This document shows, piece by piece, positions 11,029-21,839 of a DNA stretch of 64,000 nt. The stretch is from Dimorphilus gyrociliatus. Lineage: Eukaryota; Annelida; Polychaeta; Dinophilidae. Position numbers and translations under genes: made by a program. The stretch covers positions 100,315 through 164,314 of the forward strand of contig CAJFCJ010000038.1 of NCBI GenBank assembly GCA_904063045.1, read 5' to 3'. The number at the start of each line of letters is the position of its first letter. Positions within the stretch are counted from its first letter, which is position 1. Below the pieces are notes generated by a model that saw nothing but the letters and a program-made list of their open reading frames with translations, was not told the DNA's origin and made no database searches.

Positions 11029-11076
11029 TGGACATATTCTCCTGTGGACATTTTCTCCATCCAGTGGATGTTTTCT
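11029..11076. repeat. Triplicated GTGGACATTTTCTCC-like motif
   Basis: Three tandem variants at about 11030, 11044 and 11063 (GTGGACATATTCTCC, GTGGACATTTTCTCC, GTGGATGTTTTCTC). They resemble the inner part of the MITE terminus (GGGGACATTTTCTG), possibly stacked element ends. Confidence 0.35.
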
Positions 11077-11087
11077 CTTGTACCCAT

Positions 11088-11217
11088 TAATACGATTAGG
11101 ATGAGAATGAAATTACTATGATCACAGCACAACATTGGACAATTTAACAAAAAGTCATGGAGTCAGTTGACACAAAGAATACAAAAATCCAAATTTCAAT
11201 ATAAAAACATATATAAA

Positions 11218-11248
<31 letters not shown>

Positions 11249-11385
11249 GTGCTGTCATCTGTTTAATAAGAAATTTAATAAAGAAAACATTGAAAGTGAA
11301 CTCAACCATTTAATATAAAAGCCTACATACAAATGAGATTTAAAGCCTATTTTAAATATAATAAAAAACTGGTTTCTTAGCATAA
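11088..11385 (+). repeat. Direct repeat, left copy (about 300 bp)
   Basis: Aligns with 12503-12795 over its length with scattered differences (shared blocks AGTTGACACAAAGAATACAA, CATCTGTTTAAT, GAGATTTAAAGCCTATTTT, TTCTTAGCAT). This copy has gained a (TA)n run at about 11221-11248. The two copies flank a 1.1-kb segment holding a small TATA-driven gene. They could be LTRs of a small element or a local duplication. Confidence 0.65.
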
Positions 11386-11506
11386 AGAAAAAACAAAATT
11401 TATAATGAAATGATATTTTAGGTCAAGTTCAGGATACTATATTTATACTTTTAATAAATTTGAAAAGAAAAGCAGTTTCAAACTAGTTTTCAAGCTTCTT
11501 TTAGAC

Positions 11507-11515
11507 TATAAAAAG
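11507..11515 (+). promoter_or_regulatory. TATA box of small secreted-peptide-like gene
   Basis: TATAAAAAG stands 78 bases upstream of the ATG at 11585, consistent with transcription starting about 30 bases downstream and a short 5' leader. Confidence 0.45.
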
Positions 11516-11584
11516 CCAGAAACAGAAAAGAAAATTTAAATCTTATTTGACTTTGGAAGGACAATATTTCGATATTCTGATAAA

Positions 11585-11907
11585 ATGGAGAAAAAACTAA
11601 TTATTGCATGTTTGGTTGTTTGTCTTTCTGTTCATGTTTTTTCTTGAAGGCTATTCCCGATATATGGTATGGATAAGCTTGTTAATAAGCCCATGCCTAT
11701 TGCTACTGAAGTGAAATTGAAGTCAATTTTGAAAGAAATGGTAAAGAAAGAGTTGCTACAAAACATGCTTCAAGATGAGTTGAATCTGAAAGAATTGCTT
11801 TCTGAAAAGTCCATGGAAAAAAAAAATTGTGAGTCACATCCATTAATAATAATATGAAATTTAATCTTTTGTTTACAGCTTGGTCCAATGCAGATATTTA
11901 TGGGTAA
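11585..11907 (+). pseudogene. Small secreted-peptide-like gene with an in-frame TGA
   Basis: The ATG at 11585 begins a 20-residue signal-peptide-like stretch (MEKKLIIACLVVCLSVHVFS), immediately followed by TGA at 11645-11647. The same frame then stays open for a charged, helical Lys/Glu/Leu-rich stretch (KSILKEMVKKELL...ELLSEK) to 11828, where a strong donor (GTGAGT) and an acceptor (TTTACAG at 11872-11878) give a second exon, 11879-11907, ending ...NADIYG-stop. A terminal Gly can be an amidation signal in peptide precursors, but no dibasic cleavage pattern is clear. A TATA box is well placed. Either a recently inactivated gene, a base error, or, less likely, recoding of the TGA. The family is not recognised. 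Confidence 0.4.
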
Positions 11908-12502
11908 TTGGTTACGGTTACAGGATAGTCCCTTTTTAGTTGATTAGTTGAATATAACCCTTGGAGCTTGGTTTTTAACTGTTGATGGAAAATTTTGGGA
12001 ACAAGGTCTTTAAACCAATTAATATTGCCAATTGAAATATTAACATTTTGAAGATTTTGCTCTCATATTTTTTCTTTAAAAGAAATTCCTAACATTTTCC
12101 AACAAAGCATTTAACATTTTCAATGTGGTTCTGAAAATACATTTTTAATTTTTGTATCAAAATTGAATTGTTTTCAGAGTTGAAGTTTTTGTAAAGATAG
12201 AGAGAAACTAGTCTAATACTCATCAGTTCTCTGACATTCTGTATAGAAATACATATTGCATAGAGCTAACAATTTTAATATGACAAGTGTGTAGCAATAG
12301 AAATAAGAGGAAACGATGAGTAGTTGTAGTTAGAATATGACAAAATGAAAGTATATTTATTAAAAGCAATCTGGAACATAATCACAATAAAAAAGATATA
12401 CTCTTTTATAAAACTTATCAAACTAGGCCTACTAAATAATGTCTATGTTTGTCATATATTTCCATGATTTACTATCAATTAGAATAGGATTTCATTATCT
12501 TA

Positions 12503-12795
12503 GGAATATGATTTGGCTGAGAATAAAATTCTTATGATCACAATACAACAAAGTACAATTTAACAAAATGTCCTTGAATCAGTTGACACAAAGAATACAA
12601 AAAAAAAATTTGAATATGAAAATAACTATAGAATATATGTAATGCTGCCATCTGTTTAATCAGAAATTTAAGAAAGAAATTGTAAGATATTGAAATGGAA
12701 CTCAACCATTACCATTTAATAAAAAAAGCAAGATATAGTTGAGATTTAAAGCCTATTTTCAATACAACATAAAAATGATTTCTTAGCATTGCAAA
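12503..12795 (+). repeat. Direct repeat, right copy
   Basis: Partner of 11088-11385, same orientation, about 1.41 kb downstream. It lacks the (TA)n expansion. Confidence 0.65.
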
Positions 12796-12837
12796 TAGAT
12801 GATTCATTGACTGTCTTCAATTGAACAAAGAGTGTAT

Positions 12838-12965
12838 TATGAGAAGATTCAACCATATTTATGTTCTGCATCATATATTGATAATAATATTTTTAAAGTG
12901 GATTCTGGGTGAAAGGAAGCAATTCCCCTATAGCTAATATTGTTAATTGATTTTCAAGACAAAGA
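12838..12965 (-). repeat. Pol fragment, right arm of an inverted pair
   Basis: Minus-strand copy of 10250-10382. Read on the minus strand it is open over SFHPESTLKILLSIYDAEH, supporting a retroelement coding origin. Confidence 0.6.
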
Positions 12966-13139
12966 TCTCCATTTTTGTGATGAAACTATGCTTGGTCATT
13001 GAAATGTTGAGTAATTTGTGTAAATTCTTGTGTTCTAAGCAGCAACTTTGAAACAATTACTAAGACTAACTTCAGTGATGTAAAGTTTTTTACAGGGTAC
13101 TGATTGCAATGCTAAATGTAGTAAAGACAAAGGAACTTT

Positions 13140-14210
13140 AGAAGTACTTTTATTTCATAGAATGGGAATGATTGAACTTTTCATAATAGATGGTACTATT
13201 ACATAATCAATAAAGAAATAAAGAACTTTAAAAAAGATACTTGTCAAAGTGGTTTTATCTTACCTGAAACCAGGTGTTGATAAGACAGATTAAACTGTTT
13301 ACAGAGATGTAAACCAGTGCAACAATTACAATCTAAGTCTTTTATCCAATATCAAAGTTGAGAGAAAGCATTTACACAATGATATATTTTGTGGCTAGAT
13401 TTTGGATTGAAAAGTGGTCAGGAAGAGTAAGACAGCTACTGATATGTACTTAGGAGAGTCTCAAATGAGAGTTAGGGTTACTGGAAGAGATTAGGCAGCA
13501 TCTCTCAGTTCATTCTTTTGCAGAATCTTCTTGTTATGTAGAAAGAGAAATTATGAACCCAGTCCTGAATGGTCAAGAACATTCCTTGCCCTGAAGATTG
13601 AATTTTCTCTTTTCCCTGTCTGTCAGAATCTTCTTATACTTTCTTATTGTACAACTTTCGTTCTATTCTATTCTTATTCTATACTACTATTATATATAAC
13701 TTAATACAAACCAATGCAAGGAAATACAATAACATGTGGCCTAACACAGACCTTCTTGGTCATACTTAAGGTTCATCCTAAGTACCACTTAAGTTTTGGC
13801 CACATTATGATTGATGAGCTTGTCTAAGGTTTTGGCCAAACTATGATTAATTAACTTTCTCAAGTGGGGAACTTTGTAACATATTGTTCTAAGGACAAAC
13901 ATGAACTAGGTGAGTTCACAGCTGCAAAGTGGTGATTGGACGCTAGACAATAATCTTCAAGTATATAACTCCTCACTGCTTTACTCCAATTGGCTAACCT
14001 CAACCTGGGAGGATGAACTGGAACCAACACCCACTGGGATCCTTCTACTTCCTCAACATTGGACACTAGTTTGGTAATTTGTCAACCTACTGTTACCCAC
14101 TACTTACTCTGCTATTGAACTTTCATATTGTTACTTGCTTAAGTATTATTTTCAATAAACCACTTAAATTTAAACACTTTGTTTAAAGGTTCGAGTAGAA
14201 CCAGTACTGT
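13140..14210 (+). repeat. LTR-like segment, second copy
   Basis: The 5' part (CTTTAAAAAAGATACTTGTCAA near 13230) matches 5500-5530 and the 3' part (AACCAGTACTGTTATAAGTT near 14195) matches 5865-5880. A CAATAAA poly(A)-type signal lies near 14153. TGGCAAGACCAAAG at 14235 could be a primer-binding site, but this is speculative. No coding region is seen in it. Confidence 0.3.
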
Positions 14211-14399
14211 TATAAGTTACAAATGCATAAATTGGCAAGACCAAAGCAGTACACTATTATTATTGCAGAGAGTGTCATAATGGACAATGGATAAAAAGGA
14301 ATTAAGTCTCCAATAGCGAAAAAAATTGTCTAGAGAGAAGTGGTGAAATTTGTTATAATAACAATTGTTTAATTGAAAAGTTTACAAAGTGGGATTTGG

Positions 14400-14462
14400 T
14401 TAAGATTAAGTTGGATTAGGTTAAGACTAAGTTGGATTGGTTTAAGATTAAGATGGATTAAG
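14400..14462 (+). repeat. 21-bp tandem repeat (3 copies)
   Basis: Three imperfect copies of TTAAGATTAAGTTGGATTAGG in direct order. No known function. Confidence 0.7.
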
Positions 14463-14469
14463 TAAATTT

Positions 14470-15184
14470 AAGAAAACCAATTAGCTATGCTTGTTAGAAA
14501 AAAAGGCCTATAATTTATGTTATTAAAATCTGGAAATTAATAAGATACTGTTAATTCTTCAGATCTACTTACTGGAAAAAAAGATATTCAATGTATTTGA
14601 AATTAAAATTCTTTTTTATTCAATACTTATGATAAATTTCTTTCTATCAATAGGCCTACCACTTTGCATTTTTGTACTAAATCTTTTCTTTTTTTCATAA
14701 GAAGGAATTAAATTTGCCAATAAAATATCAAAGCAGTTGTGAAGAAAAATGTTTACAGTTACCAGGGAAGTTTTGAAAATTGATTTGATCAAGTTGTAAA
14801 ACTTGCTATGATAGTTTTTGCAAAAGAAGACATTTCAAAAATATTTCATGTTCTAAACCTTTCATTTGGTCTATTTACTAAAAAGGAATTGTTGTAAAAG
14901 TATTTATAATTTTCACTCGGTTCCTTTTTATAAGGAAGGAACTTCTTTAATATTTCAGTAATATCTGAAAATTGAAATACAAAAGGTCTGTTGAAGATTT
15001 GCAATTTCAATTGGAAGACATTTTTTCACCCTCACTCTCTAAAATTTACTGTTCATATCAGTATTTAAATTGGAAACAACGGGAATTTGTTTTTCAAAAC
15101 AAAATGTTGTCAATCTTGAAATTTACAATCCAGGTAATAAAAATATTTTAATTTAATTAAATTCTTACTCTACGTATAGCAAAT
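14470..15184 (+). other. Mostly non-coding; possible upstream exon of the KY-like gene
   Basis: Bases about 14990-15132 are open (EDLQFQLEDIFSPS..., ...LKFTIQ) up to a GTAATA donor, followed by a TATAG acceptor at 15175-15179 in front of the KY-like reading. The phase across this junction is not convincing, so I do not call it as an exon with certainty. The rest shows nothing. Confidence 0.25.
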
Positions 15185-18100
15185 ATGGAATGGTATCAAT
15201 TGGTTAGATACAGACAAATAGCTATACCTTCACATGTTATTTTCCCTAATCCAAAAACAAAAGAAAATATAAAAGAAAGCTATGACTTTAGCTATGTTGA
15301 TAAATTTGTTATAAAAAAGAAGAGTATTTCATTTTTAAACAAAACATTACAACAAATTGCAATTATTTTAACTAAGGACTTTGATGATGAAATGCTAAAA
15401 GTACGAGCTTTATTTCGTTGGTTAGCATCGCTCAATTTAGATAAAATTAATTATTATAAGTTGATGGAAAATCAAATGAGATATATTTTGTATAGGCTAA
15501 AATACAACCATATTACACATGAGAAAAAAAATATTCATTAATTCAGTCTTTCTTTAAAAAGAAAGATCATTCTTCTAAATTAGAATATAAATATAATGAA
15601 GGATATTTTTTGCAAAATCCAGAAGAATTCATTTACAGTCATTATAAAGTTTTCGGTAAAAATCAGCTATTGGCTAGAGAAGTAACTTTAAGGGAATTTG
15701 AGGATATGGCCTAATTAAGGCCTGCATTCTTTCAGCATAAGCTTGGAATTATTTCACATCCAAGGTGTATTGTTTTTGCTGAACAGTCCAGGAATGAAAT
15801 TCTTATTGGACATAAAAAAGAATTCCCTGTAATGTTTGATGGAGAAATTTTTATAAATGATGAAACTGTTTTAGATGCTAATCTAGAACAACAGATAAGA
15901 AATGAAACAATAAATCCAAATTTATATGTTGCAGCCTTTCAAAACAGAAATAAAAGCCTACTTATCATTAGATTAAGATTACCTCAAACTGCAAATTACA
16001 AACTGAGAATTAGAGTGTCTAAAGATAATATTAAAAATAAAGAAATTAATTATGAGTGGTGTACTGATTACATTATTAATTACAAAAAAAGAGATAATAT
16101 CTCTATTCCTCCATTTCCAAAAATGGTTACGACAGAAAATGTCCCCAAATGCATGATTTAACCCTAACCCTAACCCAGCCCTTGCCACTCCCTAACCTTT
16201 TTGATTACCCCTGACCCTTAGAAGGAACCCCCGTAACTACAAATCAATGTCTACTTGACTCACCCTAACCATTTATTCAATCCGAAATGTTGCTTTCAAA
16301 AATCTCACTCGGGGACATTTTCTGTCGGCCCCTCCAAAAACATATCTATATGAACTTGGACCAAATTATATTGCTAGAGAGTGTAATTTTACAAATATGT
16401 TCCCTCAGCTTGGAATGTATACTTCACCAAATAATAATTATACAGAAATTCATTTCAATGGATATGACAATGAATACGAGTTTTATGTTAAAATTACAAA
16501 CAATAAATATTCTTCTGTGTTTTTATAAACATATTGCATATCTATGTTTGAAAATGGTCTAGGGCTCATCAGATTCTTTTCTCCATCTGAAGGAGAATAT
16601 GGTATTAATATTTTTGGCCAAAAACGAAAATATGAATATCATTGTAATTGTTTATGTATAAAATTATTTGAAAAACAACCAGAAGAATCTCTTCCTCCTA
16701 TTTGTTCATATATTGTTAACAGTGAAGAAAAGGCAAACTATACTTTAGTATTTCCAGAAAATGAAAAATTTACAATTGGCAAACAAAGATATTTCTTTAA
16801 ATTAAAACTAAGGATGGAAGATAATTTCCAATCTTTTCAAGAATGCGATAAATCTAATAATTCATTTTAAAATATTTAAGGAGATATCATGTCAATTTAA
16901 AATTGAGTTAAGATGGTATGATGAAATAAACAATAGACACAATTTATCTATGTATTCATTCTTTGAAAATAGTTATGAATATGCTACTATCCACATTAAT
17001 TTTCCATTACCAAGAATGTACAAATTTCTAATTAAAGCAAAGGAATTAAATGCCAGAAAACAATATGAATTAGTCTATAATTGCTATTTTTATGTTATTG
17101 AACCCAATACAAATTCCTTTGAATTTCCAATTATTACTGATAAATGGAGAATTAGCGAAACTCATAGAATTGTTCAACCATTTAGAAAACTCTACTGAAT
17201 GAAAAAGTTTTAATACAAATTGAAGGTTTTAAAGCTGATGAAATGATTGCTTGTCGTACGTATGATAATGAAATTTTTCATTTTCATTTCTTTAATGATC
17301 TATGGGAATGTGAAATTGATACTGGTGATAATTTTGGTAATTTAATCATCATGGCAAAAATTTATAGAAATGCAAAATTCTTTACTGAGATTTTAATTTA
17401 TAAAATTTTTAAAAATTCTATTAAAAAATTGGATAAACCTGCAATACAGAATAGTAAAATCAATGCTGAAAATGAAAGGATAAAGGAAATAGATAACTCT
17501 GAAAAAAATGAAGAACCCATTTAAAGTAATATTGTTGAAGATATGAAAAATGTACAAACTATTCGAATGGAGACAATTGAAAATGTGAGTAATACAGGAG
17601 AAATTGGTGAAATAGATTGGTTATCAAAAATGGAAGAAGTTATCTATATAAGTGAATTTCTATCTGATGAAGAATCTGACAATGGGAATGATGAAAATCC
17701 AACAATAAATGTAAGATATTAATAACAAAAGTTTTGCTCTTTTTCAAAAAATTCACCTATTTTTCTCTATAGGAAAATGAAAGTGAAAGTGGTAATGAAG
17801 AGAAAGGAAATCAACAACAACATAATGATCAGGAAGAAGTTGCAAAGAAGGCATTAAGTAAGTAAAATATAATTTATTTTTGAATATTCAAAATTATCAA
17901 AAACAAAATAATATTAAAAATATTTTAGATTTTCAAAATGCATTTCATGAAAAAGATTACAAAAAGTTAAAAATAGCTATTGATAAAGCTTCTGTTGAAC
18001 CAATAAATCCTTTATTATTTAAAGATTTATCAAAAGCTAATGAATTAAAAGGAAATTTGAAAAAAATATATGGTTTGCAAAAAAGAATTTTAAAACTTGA

Positions 18101-18500
18101 TGCAAAATATATAGCAGAATTAAATCAATATAATCAACCACCAACTGTTATACACCTTGTTATAAAATCAACATTATTGATTTTATCAATTGGTGAAGTA
18201 CAAACTGATGAATGGAAAGAATGTAAAGTTTTTATTAAATATGCATGCTCCAATTCTATTTTAAAGAAAATTAAAGATCTTAAAATCTTGAATGTACATC
18301 CAGGAATTATTCTAAGAGCTCAAGAAATAATAGATGAATTAAATATGCAAGAAGTTAGAGAGGCAAGTGCAGGTGCAGCAGCATTCTATTTATGGTGTAA
18401 AGGTAACATTGATATTTATAAAAAGATCAAGAAAGATGAAATGGAAAAATCACAGCCAGCGTACAAAGACAGTCAAAAGAATATCTTTTCATCCACTTAA
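15185..18500 (+). pseudogene. KY/hillarin-like (transglutaminase-like) pseudogene with dynein-stalk-like C terminus
   Basis: The N part reads VRALFRWLASLNLDKINYY, matching the start of the KY/hillarin transglutaminase-like fold. After a gap, NPEEFIYSHY...REVTLREFEDM-stop-LRPAFFQHKLGIISHP matches its end. The stretch between, which should hold the catalytic Cys-His-Asp, is missing. Immunoglobulin-like KY modules follow (GINIFGQKRKYEYHCNCLC near 16605). In-frame stops (15539, about 15713, 16526, 17522), frameshifts near 16870 and 17200, and a MITE at 16125-16332 break the gene. From 17525 the frame is clean, with two good introns (17711-17772 and 17858-17928; phases fit), an acidic linker, and a last exon, 17929-18500, resembling the coiled-coil/microtubule-binding stalk of dynein heavy chain (PPTVIHLVIKSTLLIL..., ending GAAAFYLWCKGNIDIY). 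Cytoskeletal role inferred only. Confidence 0.6.
16125..16332. mobile_element. MULE-type MITE, copy 2, inserted in KY-like exon
   Basis: A 208-bp element with 22-bp terminal inverted repeats (GGTTACGACAGAAAATGTCC.. left; GGGGCCGACAGAAAATGTCC.. as the complement of the right end), flanked by a 9-bp target duplication TCCAAAAA(T/C) at 16116-16124 and 16333-16341. Removing the element and one duplicate copy joins the KY-like reading in frame (PPFPK to TYLYELGPN), which independently fixes the insertion ends. The interior has telomere-like AACCCTAACCCTAACCC and TAACTACAAATCAATG. Confidence 0.85.
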
Positions 18501-19221
18501 AAAAGGTTACTTGTTTCATATTGGTATACTCAGACAAAGCTAACATTATACACGACTACAAAAGCATTCTCATATATGAGTTTATTAGAAGAGATAGTTT
18601 GTAATAGCACGTTTGCAAATTTTCAAACTAACATCCAACATTGAAGAGTAAAAGGCTTTTTCTAATTGAAGAAGTGTACGCAATTTCGGTGTTTTGCCTT
18701 AAAGGGTATTGAAGGGAAAGGAATGATGTCATAAATGCCCTGACCTTAACCCTTCAAATCATAGGTTGATATACATGTATCAATGTCCTCATCAGTTTCT
18801 CTTTTACAGTCATATTTAAAGTCACAGAAAGATTTTTTATTGATGAATTTATTTTCAGAGAACCATTTCAAATTCTTAATCAATGGTGAAATTTTTCATA
18901 AATTGTTAAGGTCTAGGTCACCACTGTAATATGTGTATTGTGAAAGGAAAATGAAGAACAATACACTTAATGAGTATAAAATATATATAAAAGTCATTAA
19001 CTAATTCTTGCCATTATCCATTAACTTCAAAGCTCCATAGCTCCGCAACCACTCAGCCGATTTTTCTCAAATTTTGCACAGAGGTTCAGTTGAAAAATAA
19101 CCAATCAATCAATCAATCAATTAGTGACCTTGATAATAAAATTACAATATGAAGTGAAATTAAAATTTTTCAGATTGTAGAGGCAACCAAAGCAGAAAAT
19201 TAAAACTTAAATTTGGAAGTA
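18501..19221. other. Non-coding stretch with short simple repeats
   Basis: 3' flank of the KY-like gene. It contains an (AATC)n-type run near 19100-19122 and the segment CATAGCTCCGCAACCACTCA near 19035, which looks repeat-derived. No gene is seen. Confidence 0.3.
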
Positions 19222-19610
19222 TCACTCTGCTAAATTTTCAAAATGTCTAACAAACTCGTAGGAGTAGTCTTTTGTAGTTGTTAACAAATATTCAGTTAAA
19301 TTTGCATTGTAAATGCACCTTCCAAGTAGATGATCTTCATCTTCAAAATGTACTCTATTCAATTGTTCCTTAAAAATAGAAGAATATTGCTGACCTTTCA
19401 TTACACTTAAAAAGCCTTTTCCCATATTTAAATTTCCTTCGAAACTCAAGTATGGAATACTTTTATGATGATGCACCGTATCAGCTAACCATTCGCATTG
19501 TTGAGAATTTAAATCGCAGGAATCAACTCTTAAGGCAATAAGTTGAGAACTTGATTTTAAACCTTGACAAACAGGATATGCAACATTTGTAAATGGAGAA
19601 AATGTAAAAA
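19222..19610 (-). pseudogene. LRR fragment, NLR family type (minus strand)
   Basis: On the minus strand the frame reads VCQGLKSSSQLIALRVDSCD, LNSQQCEWLADTVHHHKSI, SFEGNLNMGKGF. This is one and a half LRR pairs of the NLR-type consensus seen at 49-58 kb (ICDGL.SSS.L..I.L..C.L...), followed by about 60 residues of unplaced sequence to the stop. No start or preceding domain. The open frame extends further up to 19788, but that part is better explained by LRR-like sequence on the other strand. Confidence 0.5.
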
Positions 19611-19618
19611 GAATCCCT

Positions 19619-19790
19619 CTTGTTGGGAATAATGTAAAGTTTCTACAGTTTATGGATGTTAATGAGATTGCTAATGATTTCACAGTCAAAAATGTAACAG
19701 TGTTAAAACTGCGGAATTTTGTATTTACTAACAAAAATACAAAAAAAATTGTTGAAACATTGAAAATGAATCCAAATATCAGACTCATTT
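19619..19790 (+). pseudogene. LRR-like fragment on the opposite strand
   Basis: The plus-strand reading VTVLKLRNFVFTNKNTKKIV then ETLKMNPNIRLIY has the LRR pattern LxxLxLxxF...L. It directly abuts the minus-strand LRR fragment, head to head, implying an inversion breakpoint near 19610. Confidence 0.35.
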
Positions 19791-19814
19791 ATAAGCCAAT
19801 GGGTGTGAGAGAGA

Positions 19815-20216
19815 AAAAAATGTAAAGGATGTAGTTATAATTCTGGTTTAAAGAGACCAGTATGCTCTTTGTGCTATTCGTATTATAATAAGAATAATGA
19901 CAATACTTGTTCGTTGTGTCCAGAAGGTTGTAGGGTCAGTTCGTTGACTAGTAGTAACATTGAATGTTTGACTTGTTCGAAATGCGACATAGAAGGTTGT
20001 GGAGATTGTCAAGAGTCAAATATTAAAGGGAAGTTTGTCTGTATGAGTTGTTCAGACAATTTCTATATGAACAATGATGTTTGCAAGTCGTGCCTGGACA
20101 ATTGCAACAAATGTAAATACAATAAGAAGTTTGTATGTACAAAATGTAAGGCGGGAATGAACTATGGGAGATTGTTGAATATCTAGATGGGAACATGACG
20201 AAAAATCAGTGTTTGA
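19815..20216 (+). pseudogene. Furin-like cysteine-rich repeat fragment
   Basis: A run of CxxC and CxxCxxC spacings (CSLCPEGC, CLTCSKCDIEGCGDCQ, FVCMSCSDNFYMNNDVC, CLDNCNKC) is typical of furin-like/growth-factor-receptor or protist-style GCC repeats of surface proteins. The frame slips near 20160, after which YLDGNMTKNQCLKE continues in another frame to a TGA. No signal peptide, membrane segment or start is visible. Confidence 0.5.
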
Positions 20217-21839
20217 AAGAGGATGTTTGAACAAGTTTTGTTCAACCGATTATAAAAATGATTGTTCTTAATATTGTAATGAAATGTATAAGTTTCAATT
20301 CTCTCATTCACAATTCACACAAATAAAGAATCAACACTTAGGAATTTAATGAAGTGAGGTAAAAAATAGTTACACTATATATAAATGATCTTTTACAAAT
20401 AAATTGTTTACTAATGTAGGCCAAGAAAGAAGAGACCTTGACGGAGTACTGAAAAATTTGCCTGTGGTAGGTATTGTTCAATATTGTAAATATTGAAAAG
20501 AAGGGTGAGAGAGAGAGAGAGAGAGAGAGAGAAAGTAGCTTGATGATATTATGAATAATATCAACATTCCAATCAATTCCATATTAATAATAATAGCCAT
20601 TGTTTTCTTATTGAAAAGATCTTTTGGTTCAGAGTTAAATTTTAACGATATCCTTCATTCATTGTCCTAATTGAAGGAGAAAAAGGAATTGGAATTAAAA
20701 TTACAGGAACAAACAAACAAACAAACAAACAAATGTAATAGGAATACATCTTCTTCTATAAAGAGTAGTAGTGTATTTTTTCTCCTGTATAGCTACTACC
20801 CTACTACTATCCGATAAATACGAGATGTACAAGCTTTCTATCTAATGAATAACTCGGAGAATTTCTCTTATTGTAAAGAATTACGAAATATTAATAAAGA
20901 AATTATGAAATATTTTACGATTTTCTTCAAAGTATTTACTGATTTACTGCATTGACAACGAAGACAATTGCAAATTATTAAATATTGCTGTGAAAGAATA
21001 TTCGTTTCTACTGTTGTTTTTATAGTTAGGAAAATGGTTATGTTAATAAACATATTCCACTATCATAATATTTGATTGGGGAATTATGAAGGAATACTAT
21101 TTTTTCCCGTCTCTGTCTTTTCCTCTCTTCCATGCCGATAAATTACATTCTCTATTGTTATGAACAAAACGCAAAATACACGTTAATAATCATCATTTAT
21201 TAAATCATTTAACCATTGAATCATTAAGGAGATAATATATATTTGAAGCTTTTTTTAATTTAATAATCTTTTATTAGTTTATTGGATGTACATGATAAAT
21301 TCCCTCTCTTTATAATTAATTTCAAGTAAGAGAAGGAGAAATAAATTTTAGATATCTTTTTTCACAAAAGTGAACAATTAATATAAAATACTGAACTTAT
21401 AAATAAAAAGACAATTTCGTTGTTGTGGTTGTTAATATTATATTTGAAGGTTGAAATATTTCATTTTTCTCTTTCTTTTCATTGAAAATCAACACTTTTT
21501 TTTGGCTTTTAGTGTTGTTGTTACCATGTTCTTTTTTATTAGAAAAAACGTAGGAGGAGGAGGGTTAGTAGAGCATCTTTTCGAAGACTGAAAAAGAAAC
21601 AAAATTCAATGGATAAAGAAAAATTTTGATTAGCTTGAAACGGTGTACATGAAATTTGATTGTATAAATTTTTAATGGTCAAGATTTTCATATTAATAAG
21701 TCTAAGCTCTAAAAAATATATATAATTCAAAGGTGAATAAGATTAATTGTCAAAAAAACAAACAGTTTCGTAGCTAAGGACGTCCCGTACGTCAGTCTTA
21801 CCTCTATCTTGTCTTGTGTATGAGAAGAAGATACTGAAA
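20217..21839. other. Intergenic region upstream of the polycystin gene
   Basis: Contains (GA)n at about 20507-20533 and (CAAA)n at about 20706-20731. No gene is recognised. The region just before 21840 should contain the promoter; no clear TATA box is near the start. Confidence 0.35.

Noticed and set aside
13860-14066. Minus-strand 68-residue open frame
   Set aside because: It lies in LTR-like sequence, has no recognisable domain, and no splice or promoter context.
16150-16180. CCCTAA repeats as a chromosome end or telomere
   Set aside because: Only two to three units, inside a bounded MITE with target duplication; the sequence continues normally on both sides.
15539-17524. Stop codons in the KY-like gene as a reassigned genetic code
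   Set aside because: The breaks include TAA, TGA and true frameshifts, and neighbouring large genes use all stops normally; pseudogene decay explains it.
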